The notes below the pieces were generated by a model that saw only the letters and a list, made by a program, of their open reading frames with translations, did not search any database and was not told the origin of the DNA. DNA of 5,571 nt from Actinomycetota bacterium (lineage in GTDB: Bacteria > Actinomycetota > Acidimicrobiia > Acidimicrobiales > Acidimicrobiaceae). Location: positions 1 through 5,571 of the forward strand of contig DAHVOF010000208.1 of the NCBI GenBank assembly GCA_027318945.1. Direction: 5' to 3'. Shown here piece by piece: positions 1 through 5,571 of the stretch (positions are counted from its first letter, which is position 1; each line of letters starts with the position of its first letter). The position numbers were made by a program, and so were the translations under genes.

Positions 1-1823
1 GTGACGAAGAGTGCGGGTATGATTGCGAAGTATTTCGCTACGTCATTCGCTATCGAGAATGTTGTCAGCGCTCCGCGTGTTATCAGTAGTTGTTTTCCAA
101 TTTCAACTACTTCGATGAGCTTGGTTGGGTTTGAATCGAGATCCACCATGTTTCCTGCCTCTTTTGCGGCTGTGGTTCCAGTATTCATAGCGACCCCCAC
201 ATCGGCTTGCGCAAGTGCAGGAGCGTCATTCGTGCCGTCGCCGGTCATGGCGACGAGCTTCCCTCCTTCTTGCTCCGCTTTTATCAAGGCCATCTTGGTT
301 TCCGGGGTGGCCTCCGCCAGGTAATCGTCCACTCCTGCTTCTTGAGCGATTGCGGCAGCGGTCAGAGGGTTGTCGCCGGTGATCATGACCGTACGGATTC
401 CAAGAGAGCGCATCTGGGCGAAGCGCTCTCGTATCCCTTGTTTTACGACGTCTTTAAGCTCGATGATTCCAAGTAGTTGCGAATCCTCAGCGACCGCGAG
501 TGGAGTAGCGCCTGACATAGCCACTTGGTCTGCTACCTGATCTAGCTCGGATGTAGGAGATCCGCCTTGGGCTGCGACCCAACGCTTGATAGCTTCTGTA
601 GCCCCTTTGCGGATCTGTTTTCCCTCAAGGTCGATGCCAGACATGCGTGATTGCGCGCTGAAGGGCACAAAGACGTGTTCGGTACCTAGCGCTCTCTCAC
701 GTATGCCAAATCTTTCCTTGGCGAGGACCACAATGGAACGGCCTTCTGGCGTCTCGTCAGCCAGTGACGCGAGCTGAGCCACGCCGGCCAGCACTTCCTC
801 GGGATGGCCGTCAATTGGAATGAATCTCGATGCCATGCGGTTGCCAAGGGTGATGGTGCCGGTTTTGTCGAGTAGCAATGTTTGGACGTCCCCTGCAGCC
901 TCGACAGCGCGGCCCGACATAGCCAAAACATTTCTCTGAACCAAGCGGTCCATCCCAGCGATCCCAATGGCTGATAAAAGGGCTCCAATAGTTGTTGGTA
1001 TAAGACAAACCAGCAACGCAATAAGGACTACAACTGATACATTCGTACCGGAGAAGTGGGCGAATGGCTTTAGGGCTACAACAACCGGGAGAAAGATTAT
1101 TGTTAGGGCGGCGAGAAGGATAGTAAGAGCGATTTCGTTTGGGGTTTTTTGTCTTTGAGCACCCTCCACCAAGTTGATCATGCGGTCGAGGAAGGTCTGC
1201 CCTCGTTCTGCCGTGATCTTGACGACGATGCGGTCAGAAAGCACTTTGGTGCCGCCAGTGACAGCTGATCGGTCGCCTCCGGATTCGCGAATGACCGGTG
1301 CCGATTCGCCAGTGATTGCGGACTCGTCGACGGATGCAATACCCTCGATGATATCTCCGTCCGAAGGTATGATATCCCCAGTTTCGCAGACGACCAGGTC
1401 TCCTTTCGCCAGGCCTGCTGCTGAGACCCTCTCTTCGGTGCCATCCGTTTTGAGTCGTCTTGCTTCAGTCTCTGTCCGCATTTTTCTCAACGTGTCTGCT
1501 TGCGCTTTACCTCGTCCTTCTGCGACGGCTTCGGCAAAGTTTGCAAAGAAAACCGTGAGTGCGAGCCAAATGGTCACGGACCAGGCAAAAACGCTCGGGT
1601 GAGCTATTGACTCGAAGAACGTTATGACCGTGCCGATGAGGACGACAAACATAACGGGATTTTTTACCTGGATTCTTGGATCAAATTTCTTCAGGGCCTC
1701 CGCAAATGCTTGTCTGAGGATTTCCCGGTCAAAAAGAGATCGGCTCTGCCTTGCTCTTTTTGCCTCGGAATTGGCATTTGATTTTTCTAATTTTGTTCCT
1801 GGAGTGTTTTCAAGGTCTGGCAT
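1..1823 (-). CDS. kdpB: KdpB, K+-transporting P-type ATPase catalytic subunit (3' end cut by window edge)
   Basis: KdpB hydrolyses ATP to drive K+ import through KdpA in the inner-membrane KdpFABC complex. I read 607 uninterrupted codons from the ATG at 1823 to the left edge. Known E. coli KdpB is about 682 residues, so roughly 80-90 C-terminal residues (the last membrane helices) are missing. Visible in order: a charged N-terminal tail; TM1-TM2 at about 57-96; an actuator domain with TGES at 171-174; TM3-TM4 at about 232-290 with IPTT at 275-278; the phosphorylation motif DKTGT with D319; a nucleotide-binding domain with FSAQSRMSG from F388 and KGAT at 406-409; TGDN at 482-485; the hinge motif TGDGTNDAPAL at 527-537; and TM5 starting at about 585 with D594 and K597, equivalent to E. 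coli D583/K586. All catalytic residues are present and there is no frameshift. The start is set by a strong Shine-Dalgarno. It follows kdpA after a 162-base gap; kdpC is expected next. Confidence 0.97.
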   Translation of the reverse strand, partial: MPDLENTPGTKLEKSNANSEAKRARQSRSLFDREILRQAFAEALKKFDPRIQVKNPVMFVVLIGTVITFFESIAHPSVFAWSVTIWLALTVFFANFAEAVAEGRGKAQADTLRKMRTETEARRLKTDGTEERVSAAGLAKGDLVVCETGDIIPSDGDIIEGIASVDESAITGESAPVIRESGGDRSAVTGGTKVLSDRIVVKITAERGQTFLDRMINLVEGAQRQKTPNEIALTILLAALTIIFLPVVVALKPFAHFSGTNVSVVVLIALLVCLIPTTIGALLSAIGIAGMDRLVQRNVLAMSGRAVEAAGDVQTLLLDKTGTITLGNRMASRFIPIDGHPEEVLAGVAQLASLADETPEGRSIVVLAKERFGIRERALGTEHVFVPFSAQSRMSGIDLEGKQIRKGATEAIKRWVAAQGGSPTSELDQVADQVAMSGATPLAVAEDSQLLGIIELKDVVKQGIRERFAQMRSLGIRTVMITGDNPLTAAAIAQEAGVDDYLAEATPETKMALIKAEQEGGKLVAMTGDGTNDAPALAQADVGVAMNTGTTAAKEAGNMVDLDSNPTKLIEVVEIGKQLLITRGALTTFSIANDVAKYFAIIPALFV

Positions 1824-1832
1824 TCTCGGATT

Positions 1833-1837
1833 CCTCC
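1833..1837 (-). promoter_or_regulatory. Shine-Dalgarno of kdpB
   Basis: On the minus strand a GGAGG core (within TTTGGAGGAA) lies 9 bases before the ATG at 1823. It fixes the kdpB start and shows that kdpB has its own strong ribosome entry site, as expected for a gene separated from kdpA by a long spacer rather than coupled by overlap. Confidence 0.85.
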
Positions 1838-1866
1838 AAATTGGTTCGATAATTGACCATCTGATG

Positions 1867-1904
1867 GACCTTCGGGGAAACCCCAATTTGTGAACTCGAA
1901 GGTC
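1867..1904 (-). repeat. Inverted repeat / potential RNA hairpin between kdpA and kdpB
   Basis: GACCTTCG (1867-1874) and CGAAGGTC (1897-1904) are perfect 8-bp inverted arms with a 22-base loop. Inside, GGGG (1874-1877) and CCCC (1881-1884) flank AAA on the plus strand, i.e. GGGGTTTCCCC in the transcript, and would compete for the innermost base of the long stem. No run of T follows the arm in the direction of transcription, so it is not a typical intrinsic terminator. A role as an mRNA stability or processing element upstream of kdpB is possible. Confidence 0.5.
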
Positions 1905-1985
1905 GATATACCAGAACTAGGGATGACCGGGGGACAATTCCTTCCAAGCAAAGAGTGCTTATCGAGGAACTGATGGACGTCGTCA

Positions 1986-3677
1986 TCAGAAGAATTTTCC
2001 ATGGGAGAGTTGTTCGACTATAGGGCCCAGAGAAACTGCCGGGAAGAATGTAAGTGCTCCGACTATGAGGATTACTCCTATCAGAAGACCAACGAAGATC
2101 GGCTTGTCAGTTCTGAAGGTTCCCAAGGAAGCAGGAACCACGTTCTTTGCAGCAAGGGTTCCAGCAAGAGCCAGGGCTGGAACCATGATCGCAAAGCGTC
2201 CCAGCAAAAGGCCAAATGTCTGGATTATGTTATAGAAAGCTGTATTTGAACTCAGGCCAGCGAATGCCGAGCCGTTGTTGTTGGTGACGGAGGTGAAGGA
2301 GTAAAGGATTTCCGAGAAGCCGTGTGGCCCTTTATTGAGAGGGGCCACCTGCCCCGCATGGACTGAGACCGCTATGGCCGTAAGGATGAGCACCGTAATC
2401 GGCATCACGAGAGTTCCTAGAGCGGCGAGTTTCACTTCGGTGGCTTGGATCTTTTTACCTAAGTACTCCGGGGTCCTGCCGACCATCAGTCCGCCAATGA
2501 AGACCGCGATAATTGCGTAAATCAGAATCGTGTAAATGCCGCTCCCAACTCCGCCAGGGGTGACTTCGCCAAGCATCATTCCGGTCATTGTGGCGAAACC
2601 ACCCATGGGGTTATACGAGTCATTCGCTGAATCAACGCTCCCCGTGGATGTTTGCGTGGAGACTATGTTATAAAGAGCAGAGGAGGTGACACCAAAGCGA
2701 ACCTCTTTTCCTTCCCTATTTCCTGTTGTTTGATGGGTTAGCCCCGCGGCTGACACAGCTGGATTTGGCTGGTGTTCTGCAACAGCTCCAATCGTAAGCC
2801 AAGCACCGAAGATGATTGTCATGGCTGCGAGAATTGCCACCCCTTGACGGACACTTCCCACCATCTTGCCAAAGGTGTAGGTCAATGCCACTGGAATGCT
2901 GAGAAGTAGAGCGATGGAGAGGAAGTTTGTTAGACCAGTTGGGTTTTCAAAAGGATCGGCTCCGTTTGCATTGAAGAATCCTCCTCCGTTGGTCCCGAGC
3001 TGTTTGATCGCCTCCTGGGAGGCCACAGGGCCCCTCGGAATGGTTTGGTTGACGTTATTAAGTGCGTCATGTATGTGTACCGGCCCCGCAAATGTCTGCA
3101 CTGCACCCTGTGCCACGAAGATAATGGCCGCGAGAAGGGAAATGGGAAGAAGGATGTAAACAATGCCACGGGTGAGGTCAACCCAGAAATTTCCAATAGT
3201 CTTCGAACCTTTTCTCGAAAATCCTCGTATCAGTGCCACCGCGACAGCCATGCCTACCGACGCACTTACAAAGTTTTGAACGGCTAATGCCCCCATTTGG
3301 GATAGATAGGACATGGTGGATTCGCCGGCGTAATTTTGCCAGTTCGTATTGGTGACGAATGATACCGCTGTGTTCCAGGCAAGTGCAGGCGTAACATTGG
3401 GCAGCTGCTGAGGATTGAAGGGAAGGTACGCCTGCGTACGGAGAATGAGGTATGTGGCGAGGATGGCCAGACCAGAGAAGGTTATTAACGAAGCAGTGTA
3501 ACGGCGCCAGGACTGTTCTGCTTCTGAATTGACTCCCAACAGGCGGTAGAACGGCCGTTCTACAAACGAGGCCCATCTGACGCGGCCTTCATAGACTGCT
3601 GTCATGTATTGGCCAAGCAAGCGCCACGTAATTGCCAGTACTACGACGAGCGCAATCAGGGTCCATGCGAAACCCAT
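1986..3677 (-). CDS. kdpA: KdpA, K+-binding and translocating subunit of KdpFABC
   Basis: KdpA is the channel-like membrane subunit (superfamily of K+ transporters) that selects K+ from the periplasm and passes it through the complex to KdpB. With the ATG at 3677 the protein has 563 residues, close to the usual 550-600. All four selectivity-filter loops are visible: TNTNWQ at 109-114, GTNGGGFFNAN at 228-238, GGVGSG at 375-380 and TNNNGSAF at 465-472. The signature GRTPEYLGKKI follows at 400-410. About ten hydrophobic helices are apparent, for example near 3-21, 62-80, 172-190, 250-268, 279-297, 380-400, 419-438, 488-511 and 527-547. An upstream in-frame GTG at 3686 would add three residues, but I prefer the ATG because it overlaps the kdpF stop as TAATG and starts directly with the hydrophobic MGFAW segment. 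No strong Shine-Dalgarno precedes it, which fits translational coupling to kdpF. The stop is TGA at 1988-1986. Confidence 0.97.
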   Translation of the reverse strand: MGFAWTLIALVVVLAITWRLLGQYMTAVYEGRVRWASFVERPFYRLLGVNSEAEQSWRRYTASLITFSGLAILATYLILRTQAYLPFNPQQLPNVTPALAWNTAVSFVTNTNWQNYAGESTMSYLSQMGALAVQNFVSASVGMAVAVALIRGFSRKGSKTIGNFWVDLTRGIVYILLPISLLAAIIFVAQGAVQTFAGPVHIHDALNNVNQTIPRGPVASQEAIKQLGTNGGGFFNANGADPFENPTGLTNFLSIALLLSIPVALTYTFGKMVGSVRQGVAILAAMTIIFGAWLTIGAVAEHQPNPAVSAAGLTHQTTGNREGKEVRFGVTSSALYNIVSTQTSTGSVDSANDSYNPMGGFATMTGMMLGEVTPGGVGSGIYTILIYAIIAVFIGGLMVGRTPEYLGKKIQATEVKLAALGTLVMPITVLILTAIAVSVHAGQVAPLNKGPHGFSEILYSFTSVTNNNGSAFAGLSSNTAFYNIIQTFGLLLGRFAIMVPALALAGTLAAKNVVPASLGTFRTDKPIFVGLLIGVILIVGALTFFPAVSLGPIVEQLSHGKFF

Positions 3678-3766
3678 TAGAACCACTCGGCCTTGAACAT
3701 AGCCAATCCAAGGTATAGCAATACTAAAACGGAAATTGCAAGCAGGATTGGATCTACCGCGCTCAT
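3677..3766 (-). CDS. kdpF: KdpF, small membrane subunit of the Kdp complex
   Basis: This 29-residue, single-helix peptide begins MSAVDPILLAISVLV and ends LAMFKAEWF. Its length equals that of E. coli KdpF (29 residues), and the C-terminal pattern of hydrophobic helix then K/N-A-E-x-F matches that family. KdpF lies in the membrane beside KdpA and stabilises the complex. The stop TAA (3679-3677) shares its last base with the kdpA ATG (TAATG), and its own ATG overlaps the stop of the preceding small ORF (ATGA), so all three are probably translationally coupled. Its Shine-Dalgarno is weak (GGAA within GCTGGAACGCGT). The identification rests on size, sequence pattern and position. Confidence 0.92.
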   Translation of the reverse strand: MSAVDPILLAISVLVLLYLGLAMFKAEWF

Positions 3767-3846
3767 ACGCGTTCCAGCGCCCAGGCTAGACCCAGCATTG
3801 CTGCAACGAATGCTAGCGTCCCGATGACAACCAAAATATCGCTCAT
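3763..3846 (-). CDS. Small hydrophobic membrane peptide upstream of kdpF (unnamed)
   Basis: An ORF of 27 residues starts at the ATG at 3846 (MSDILVVIGTLAFV...) and ends GLAWALERV followed by TGA at 3765-3763. It has a short polar start, one hydrophobic stretch of about 20 residues, and a charged ER end, i.e. a single-pass membrane peptide layout like KdpF. Its stop overlaps the kdpF ATG by four bases (ATGA), which supports real translation. In-frame ATGs also exist at 3852 (29 residues) and 3897 (44 residues). None has a clear Shine-Dalgarno; I choose 3846 because MSD resembles the KdpF-type start and the longer forms would read through the AT-rich repeat region. I recall similar short hypothetical ORFs ending in a C/L-ER-L/V motif before kdpF or kdpA in some soil bacteria, but cannot verify this here. 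It is not a duplicate of KdpF by sequence. It may be an accessory Kdp subunit or a leader peptide for coupling. Confidence 0.65.
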   Translation of the reverse strand: MSDILVVIGTLAFVAAMLGLAWALERV

Positions 3847-3938
3847 GAACATAAAGCTACGAACAATTTCGTAAATGAAAAAGCAATTTAGCGCCATCAA
3901 GGGTTAACAAATTGTAAATAGCCTTGGGTGGAAACTAG
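3847..3938 (-). promoter_or_regulatory. Candidate control region of the kdpFAB(C) genes
   Basis: The 92 bases between the kdpE stop and the small ORF are the only AT-rich non-coding stretch upstream of the pump genes. On the plus strand two similar elements occur, aacaaattgtaaat (3906-3919) and aacaatttcgtaaat (3862-3876), spaced 43-44 bases, about four helical turns. The first contains ACAA-A-TTGT (3907-3915) and the second lies within ACGAA-CAAT-TTCGT (3859-3872). On the minus strand these read ATTTACAATTTGTT and ATTTACGAAATTGTT. The E. coli KdpE site is AT-rich with a TTTACA element, so these are plausible KdpE operators, by inference only. I cannot place a confident -35/-10 pair; activated promoters often lack a good -35. 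Whether kdpE transcripts read through into kdpFAB cannot be told. Confidence 0.45.
3894..3931 (-). other. Imperfect hairpin just after kdpE
   Basis: On the plus strand CCA (3894-3896) plus CAAGG (3898-3902) can pair with CCTTG (3922-3926) plus TGG (3929-3931), giving an 8-bp stem with a small internal bulge and a 19-base loop. In the transcript the stem is followed, about ten bases later, by a short CTTTTTC run. It could be a weak terminator or attenuator for the kdpDE message, but the long loop and the distance to the T run make it a poor match to a standard intrinsic terminator. Confidence 0.25.
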
Positions 3939-4631
3939 CTAGTCATCGTCTGTGTTATCGAGCAGCTGGTAACCGATTCCCGGCCTTGTTTTGACGATCC
4001 TTCCGTCATGGTCGCCGAGCTTCTTGCGCAGACGGTTTACGTAAACGCGCAGGTAATGAGTCTCTTCACCGTAACCTCGGCCCCAGATGTCTCGGAGAAT
4101 TTGCTGGTGCGTATAGACCTTGCCGGAGTTTTTAGCTAAGAAAAGGAGCAGTTCAAATTCCTTGGCGGTAAGGTCTACTAACGTATTGGCGTTGGTTACT
4201 TGTCGTTTTTCGAGATCTATCGCTATGCTTCCAATTTGGATGTATTTGACGTGGTCTCTTTCGGGGCGATTTCTGGAATGGCGCAGCGCAACCCTTATTC
4301 GTGCGTCGAGTTCTGCCATTCCAAATGGCTTTGTAATGTAGTCGTCGGCGCCGGCATCCAAAGCCTCAACCTTGCGGGTTTCATCCTCTGCGGCCGACAG
4401 GACGAGTATCGGCGTTTCGCTGAAAGATCGAAGGCTGCGGCAGAAATCGACCCCATAAATATCTGGGAGTCCCAGATCCAGCAGGATGATGTCAGGGGAG
4501 AGCAGGACGGCTTGACTCAAGCCGTCCTTGCCATTGTTGCATACGGTAGTCTCGTATCCCTTCGCCCGTAGACCGATTTGCAGTGCCCTCAAGAGAGAGC
4601 GGTCATCATCAATCAGTAGGATTGTCGTCAT
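3939..4631 (-). CDS. kdpE: KdpE, OmpR/PhoB-family response regulator
   Basis: KdpE is the cytoplasmic transcription activator phosphorylated by KdpD; in its phosphorylated form it switches on the kdp pump genes. The protein has 230 residues, standard for the family. The receiver domain (about 1-115) shows the acidic pocket D8-D9-D10, the phospho-acceptor D52 in LLDLGLPD, S79 in VLSA, and K101 in the KPF motif. The winged-helix DNA-binding domain (about 128-224) shows LTAKEFELLLFL (154-165), the recognition-helix region THYLRVYVNRLRKKL (191-205) and the wing KTRPGIGYQL (214-223), all typical of KdpE. The start ATG lies inside the end of kdpD (23-base overlap) and has a strong Shine-Dalgarno 8 bases upstream. 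The C-terminus ends in an acidic DNTDDD. The stop TAG is followed at once by a second, in-frame TAG. The name KdpE rests on family features plus its place between kdpD and kdpFAB. Confidence 0.95.
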   Translation of the reverse strand: MTTILLIDDDRSLLRALQIGLRAKGYETTVCNNGKDGLSQAVLLSPDIILLDLGLPDIYGVDFCRSLRSFSETPILVLSAAEDETRKVEALDAGADDYITKPFGMAELDARIRVALRHSRNRPERDHVKYIQIGSIAIDLEKRQVTNANTLVDLTAKEFELLLFLAKNSGKVYTHQQILRDIWGRGYGEETHYLRVYVNRLRKKLGDHDGRIVKTRPGIGYQLLDNTDDD

Positions 4632-5571
4632 CCAGATAGCCTCCTTCGTCCAGGTAGACCAAGGGAAGTGTGAAGCGAAAGCCAGCCCCTCCCGACGGCG
4701 AATTTGCGACGGTTATGTTGCCGCCGTGGGCCTCGATAAATGATTTGGCGATTGCCAGCCCTATACCCGTGTGGCTGTCGTCAGAGTCCTTCCTGAACAT
4801 TTCAAATATGCGATCCATCAGTTCGGGTGGGACGCCCGGGCCGTGGTCGGAGACAGTAATGGCAACCTCTGCTTCATTTCGCAAGATTTCGATGGTAACT
4901 GGTTTTCCGTCGGGTGAGTGCCGGAGAGCATTATCCAGAAGATTTGCGATAACCTGTGAAATTAGGACGTGATCGGCGGCAACGAAAAGCTCGTGTGAGT
5001 CGTTTTTAACCACTATTTGCGTCTTTGCTTTTTCACCGCCGATGGCATTGATACCTTCGTCCACCAGTTCTGCGATTTCTATGACTGTGCTGTGCGGGGT
5101 CAAAACGCCGGCTTCGATGCGGGTCATGTCTAGTAGGTTCACCACGAGTCGCGAAAGGCGGTCCGTTTCAGCCGAAATGGTTTCAAGGAGCTCTTCTTTT
5201 TGGATCGGGTCCAAATAGAGTGAGGAGTCGCTCAGGCCTGATGCGGCTGCTTTTATTGAGGCGAGGGGAGTTCGAAGATCATGCGAAACGCTGCTCAGTA
5301 GGGCTCTCCGCCACCGGTCGGTTTCTTCGAGTAGGTGCGTCTGAACAGCCTGCTGTCTTAGCTGGGCGTATTCGATCGCAAGGGCTGCGTGGTTTGCAAA
5401 GGTGGATAGCAATTGCGTGTCGGGCGTTTGGTTGCTCCCGCCTTTCATCACCAAGAGTCCTACCGGTTTTCCTGCTACCGTCAACGCGGTTGAAAAAAGA
5501 CTTGGAGATCCATCACCTGCAGTTCCAAGGAGCCGTGCTGGCAAGCCAGCTTCCGGTATGAGTTGGCCGAG
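4609..5571 (-). CDS. kdpD: KdpD, sensor histidine kinase (C-terminal part; 5' end beyond window)
   Basis: This is the kinase end of the membrane-bound sensor KdpD, which autophosphorylates on histidine and passes phosphate to KdpE under K+ limitation. The frame is open to the right edge, giving 320 residues. E. coli KdpD has 894, so about 570 N-terminal residues (KdpD/USP-like domain, four membrane helices, most of the GAF domain) would lie outside, if this is a full-length type. Visible, numbered from the edge: the end of a GAF-like domain to about residue 65 (KPVGLLVMKGG, then LLSTFANHAALAIEYAQL); a linker helix; HisKA with the H-box SVSHDLRTPL (H97); the HATPase N-box NLLDNALRHS (N210-S219); G1 DHGPGVP (from D242); the F-box region around EMFRKD; G2 TGIGLAIAK (about 268-276); and the closing GGAGFRFTLPL. 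An acidic tail follows (LDEGGYLDDDNPTD). A TTG at 5544 is internal, not a start. The last 23 bases overlap kdpE. Confidence 0.93.
   Translation of the reverse strand, partial: LGQLIPEAGLPARLLGTAGDGSPSLFSTALTVAGKPVGLLVMKGGSNQTPDTQLLSTFANHAALAIEYAQLRQQAVQTHLLEETDRWRRALLSSVSHDLRTPLASIKAAASGLSDSSLYLDPIQKEELLETISAETDRLSRLVVNLLDMTRIEAGVLTPHSTVIEIAELVDEGINAIGGEKAKTQIVVKNDSHELFVAADHVLISQVIANLLDNALRHSPDGKPVTIEILRNEAEVAITVSDHGPGVPPELMDRIFEMFRKDSDDSHTGIGLAIAKSFIEAHGGNITVANSPSGGAGFRFTLPLVYLDEGGYLDDDNPTD
4640..4646 (-). promoter_or_regulatory. Shine-Dalgarno of kdpE inside the kdpD 3' end
   Basis: AAGGAGG on the minus strand lies 8 bases before the kdpE ATG at 4631. The same bases encode the E-G-G-Y stretch of the KdpD tail, so the site is embedded in coding sequence. 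It decides the kdpE start and implies efficient translation of kdpE from the kdpDE message. Confidence 0.85.

Larger units (their letters stand above)
1824..1985 (-). other. kdpA-kdpB intergenic spacer
   Basis: These 162 bases separate the kdpA stop from the kdpB start. In many kdp operons the two genes are nearly adjacent, so this gap is long. It holds the kdpB Shine-Dalgarno, an 8-bp inverted repeat (1867-1874/1897-1904), a short palindrome CCATC-T-GATGG at 1857-1867, and a 9-base direct repeat (ctgatggac on the plus strand at 1861-1869 and 1970-1978). I see no recognisable gene. A 71-codon minus-strand ORF (2002-1787) spans it but has no ribosome binding site and no recognisable protein character. 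The spacer could act in differential expression of kdpA and kdpB, or be a remnant of a small insertion; neither is shown. Confidence 0.6.

Noticed and set aside
1174..1602. 142-codon plus-strand ORF
   Set aside because: It lies fully antisense to the kdpB actuator and membrane region, which reads as intact protein with all motifs; the plus-strand product has no recognisable features.
1787..2002. 71-codon minus-strand ORF spanning the kdpA-kdpB spacer and overlapping both genes
   Set aside because: No Shine-Dalgarno before its ATG, overlap with both flanking genes in other frames, low-complexity hydrophilic sequence with no recognisable motif; most likely a chance opening.
3677..3686. GTG at 3686 as the kdpA start
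   Set aside because: It adds only three residues and deepens the overlap with kdpF; the ATG at 3677 forms the classic TAATG junction.
3763..3897. 44-residue version of the small ORF starting at ATG 3897
   Set aside because: It would translate the repeat-bearing AT-rich region, has no Shine-Dalgarno, and its added N-terminal part looks like non-coding sequence.
4200..4571. 123-codon plus-strand ORF antisense to kdpE
   Set aside because: Shadow of the kdpE receiver domain; no ribosome site or protein-like features.
5542..5544. TTG at 5544 as the start of a short histidine kinase
   Set aside because: The frame stays open to the window edge with GAF-like sequence continuing, so this is an internal leucine codon of a longer KdpD.
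1..5571. CRISPR array, tRNA/rRNA genes, insertion sequence or phage genes
   Set aside because: No regularly spaced repeats, no RNA gene signatures and no transposase, integrase or phage proteins; apart from the spacers the window is filled by the kdp genes.

Overview
The window holds one minus-strand gene cluster for the high-affinity, ATP-driven potassium uptake system Kdp. Read in the direction of transcription (right to left), it contains the 3' part of kdpD (sensor kinase), kdpE (response regulator), a short control region, an unannotated-looking 27-residue membrane peptide ORF, kdpF, kdpA, an unusually long kdpA-kdpB spacer, and kdpB, which runs off the left edge about 80-90 codons before its expected end. 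kdpC would be expected just beyond position 1 but is not in the window. No convincing plus-strand gene is present.

Layout: 5571-4609 is the kdpD C-terminal part (GAF end, HisKA, HATPase). 4631-3939 is kdpE, overlapping kdpD by 23 bases. 3938-3847 is AT-rich non-coding DNA with paired repeat motifs and a weak hairpin, the best place for the kdpFAB(C) promoter and KdpE operator. 3846-3763 is the small hydrophobic ORF, 3766-3677 is kdpF and 3677-1986 is kdpA. 1985-1824 is a spacer with an inverted repeat, and 1823-1 is kdpB.

How the genes work together: KdpD senses potassium limitation or turgor/ionic stress and phosphorylates KdpE, which activates the pump operon. KdpA is the K+-selective channel-like subunit, KdpB the P-type ATPase that energises it, and KdpF a small membrane stabiliser. 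KdpC, presumably outside the window, completes the complex. The small ORF is joined to kdpF by an ATGA stop/start overlap, and kdpF to kdpA by TAATG, so translation of all three is probably coupled.

Organism: a bacterium with moderate GC content. The regulator genes lie upstream of the pump genes (kdpDE-kdpFAB) rather than downstream as in Escherichia coli, and an extra small membrane ORF precedes kdpF. From memory this resembles Acidobacteriota or related soil lineages, but that is a low-confidence guess. The proteins themselves are canonical. The less ordinary features are the extra small ORF, the repeats in the control region and the structured kdpA-kdpB gap.
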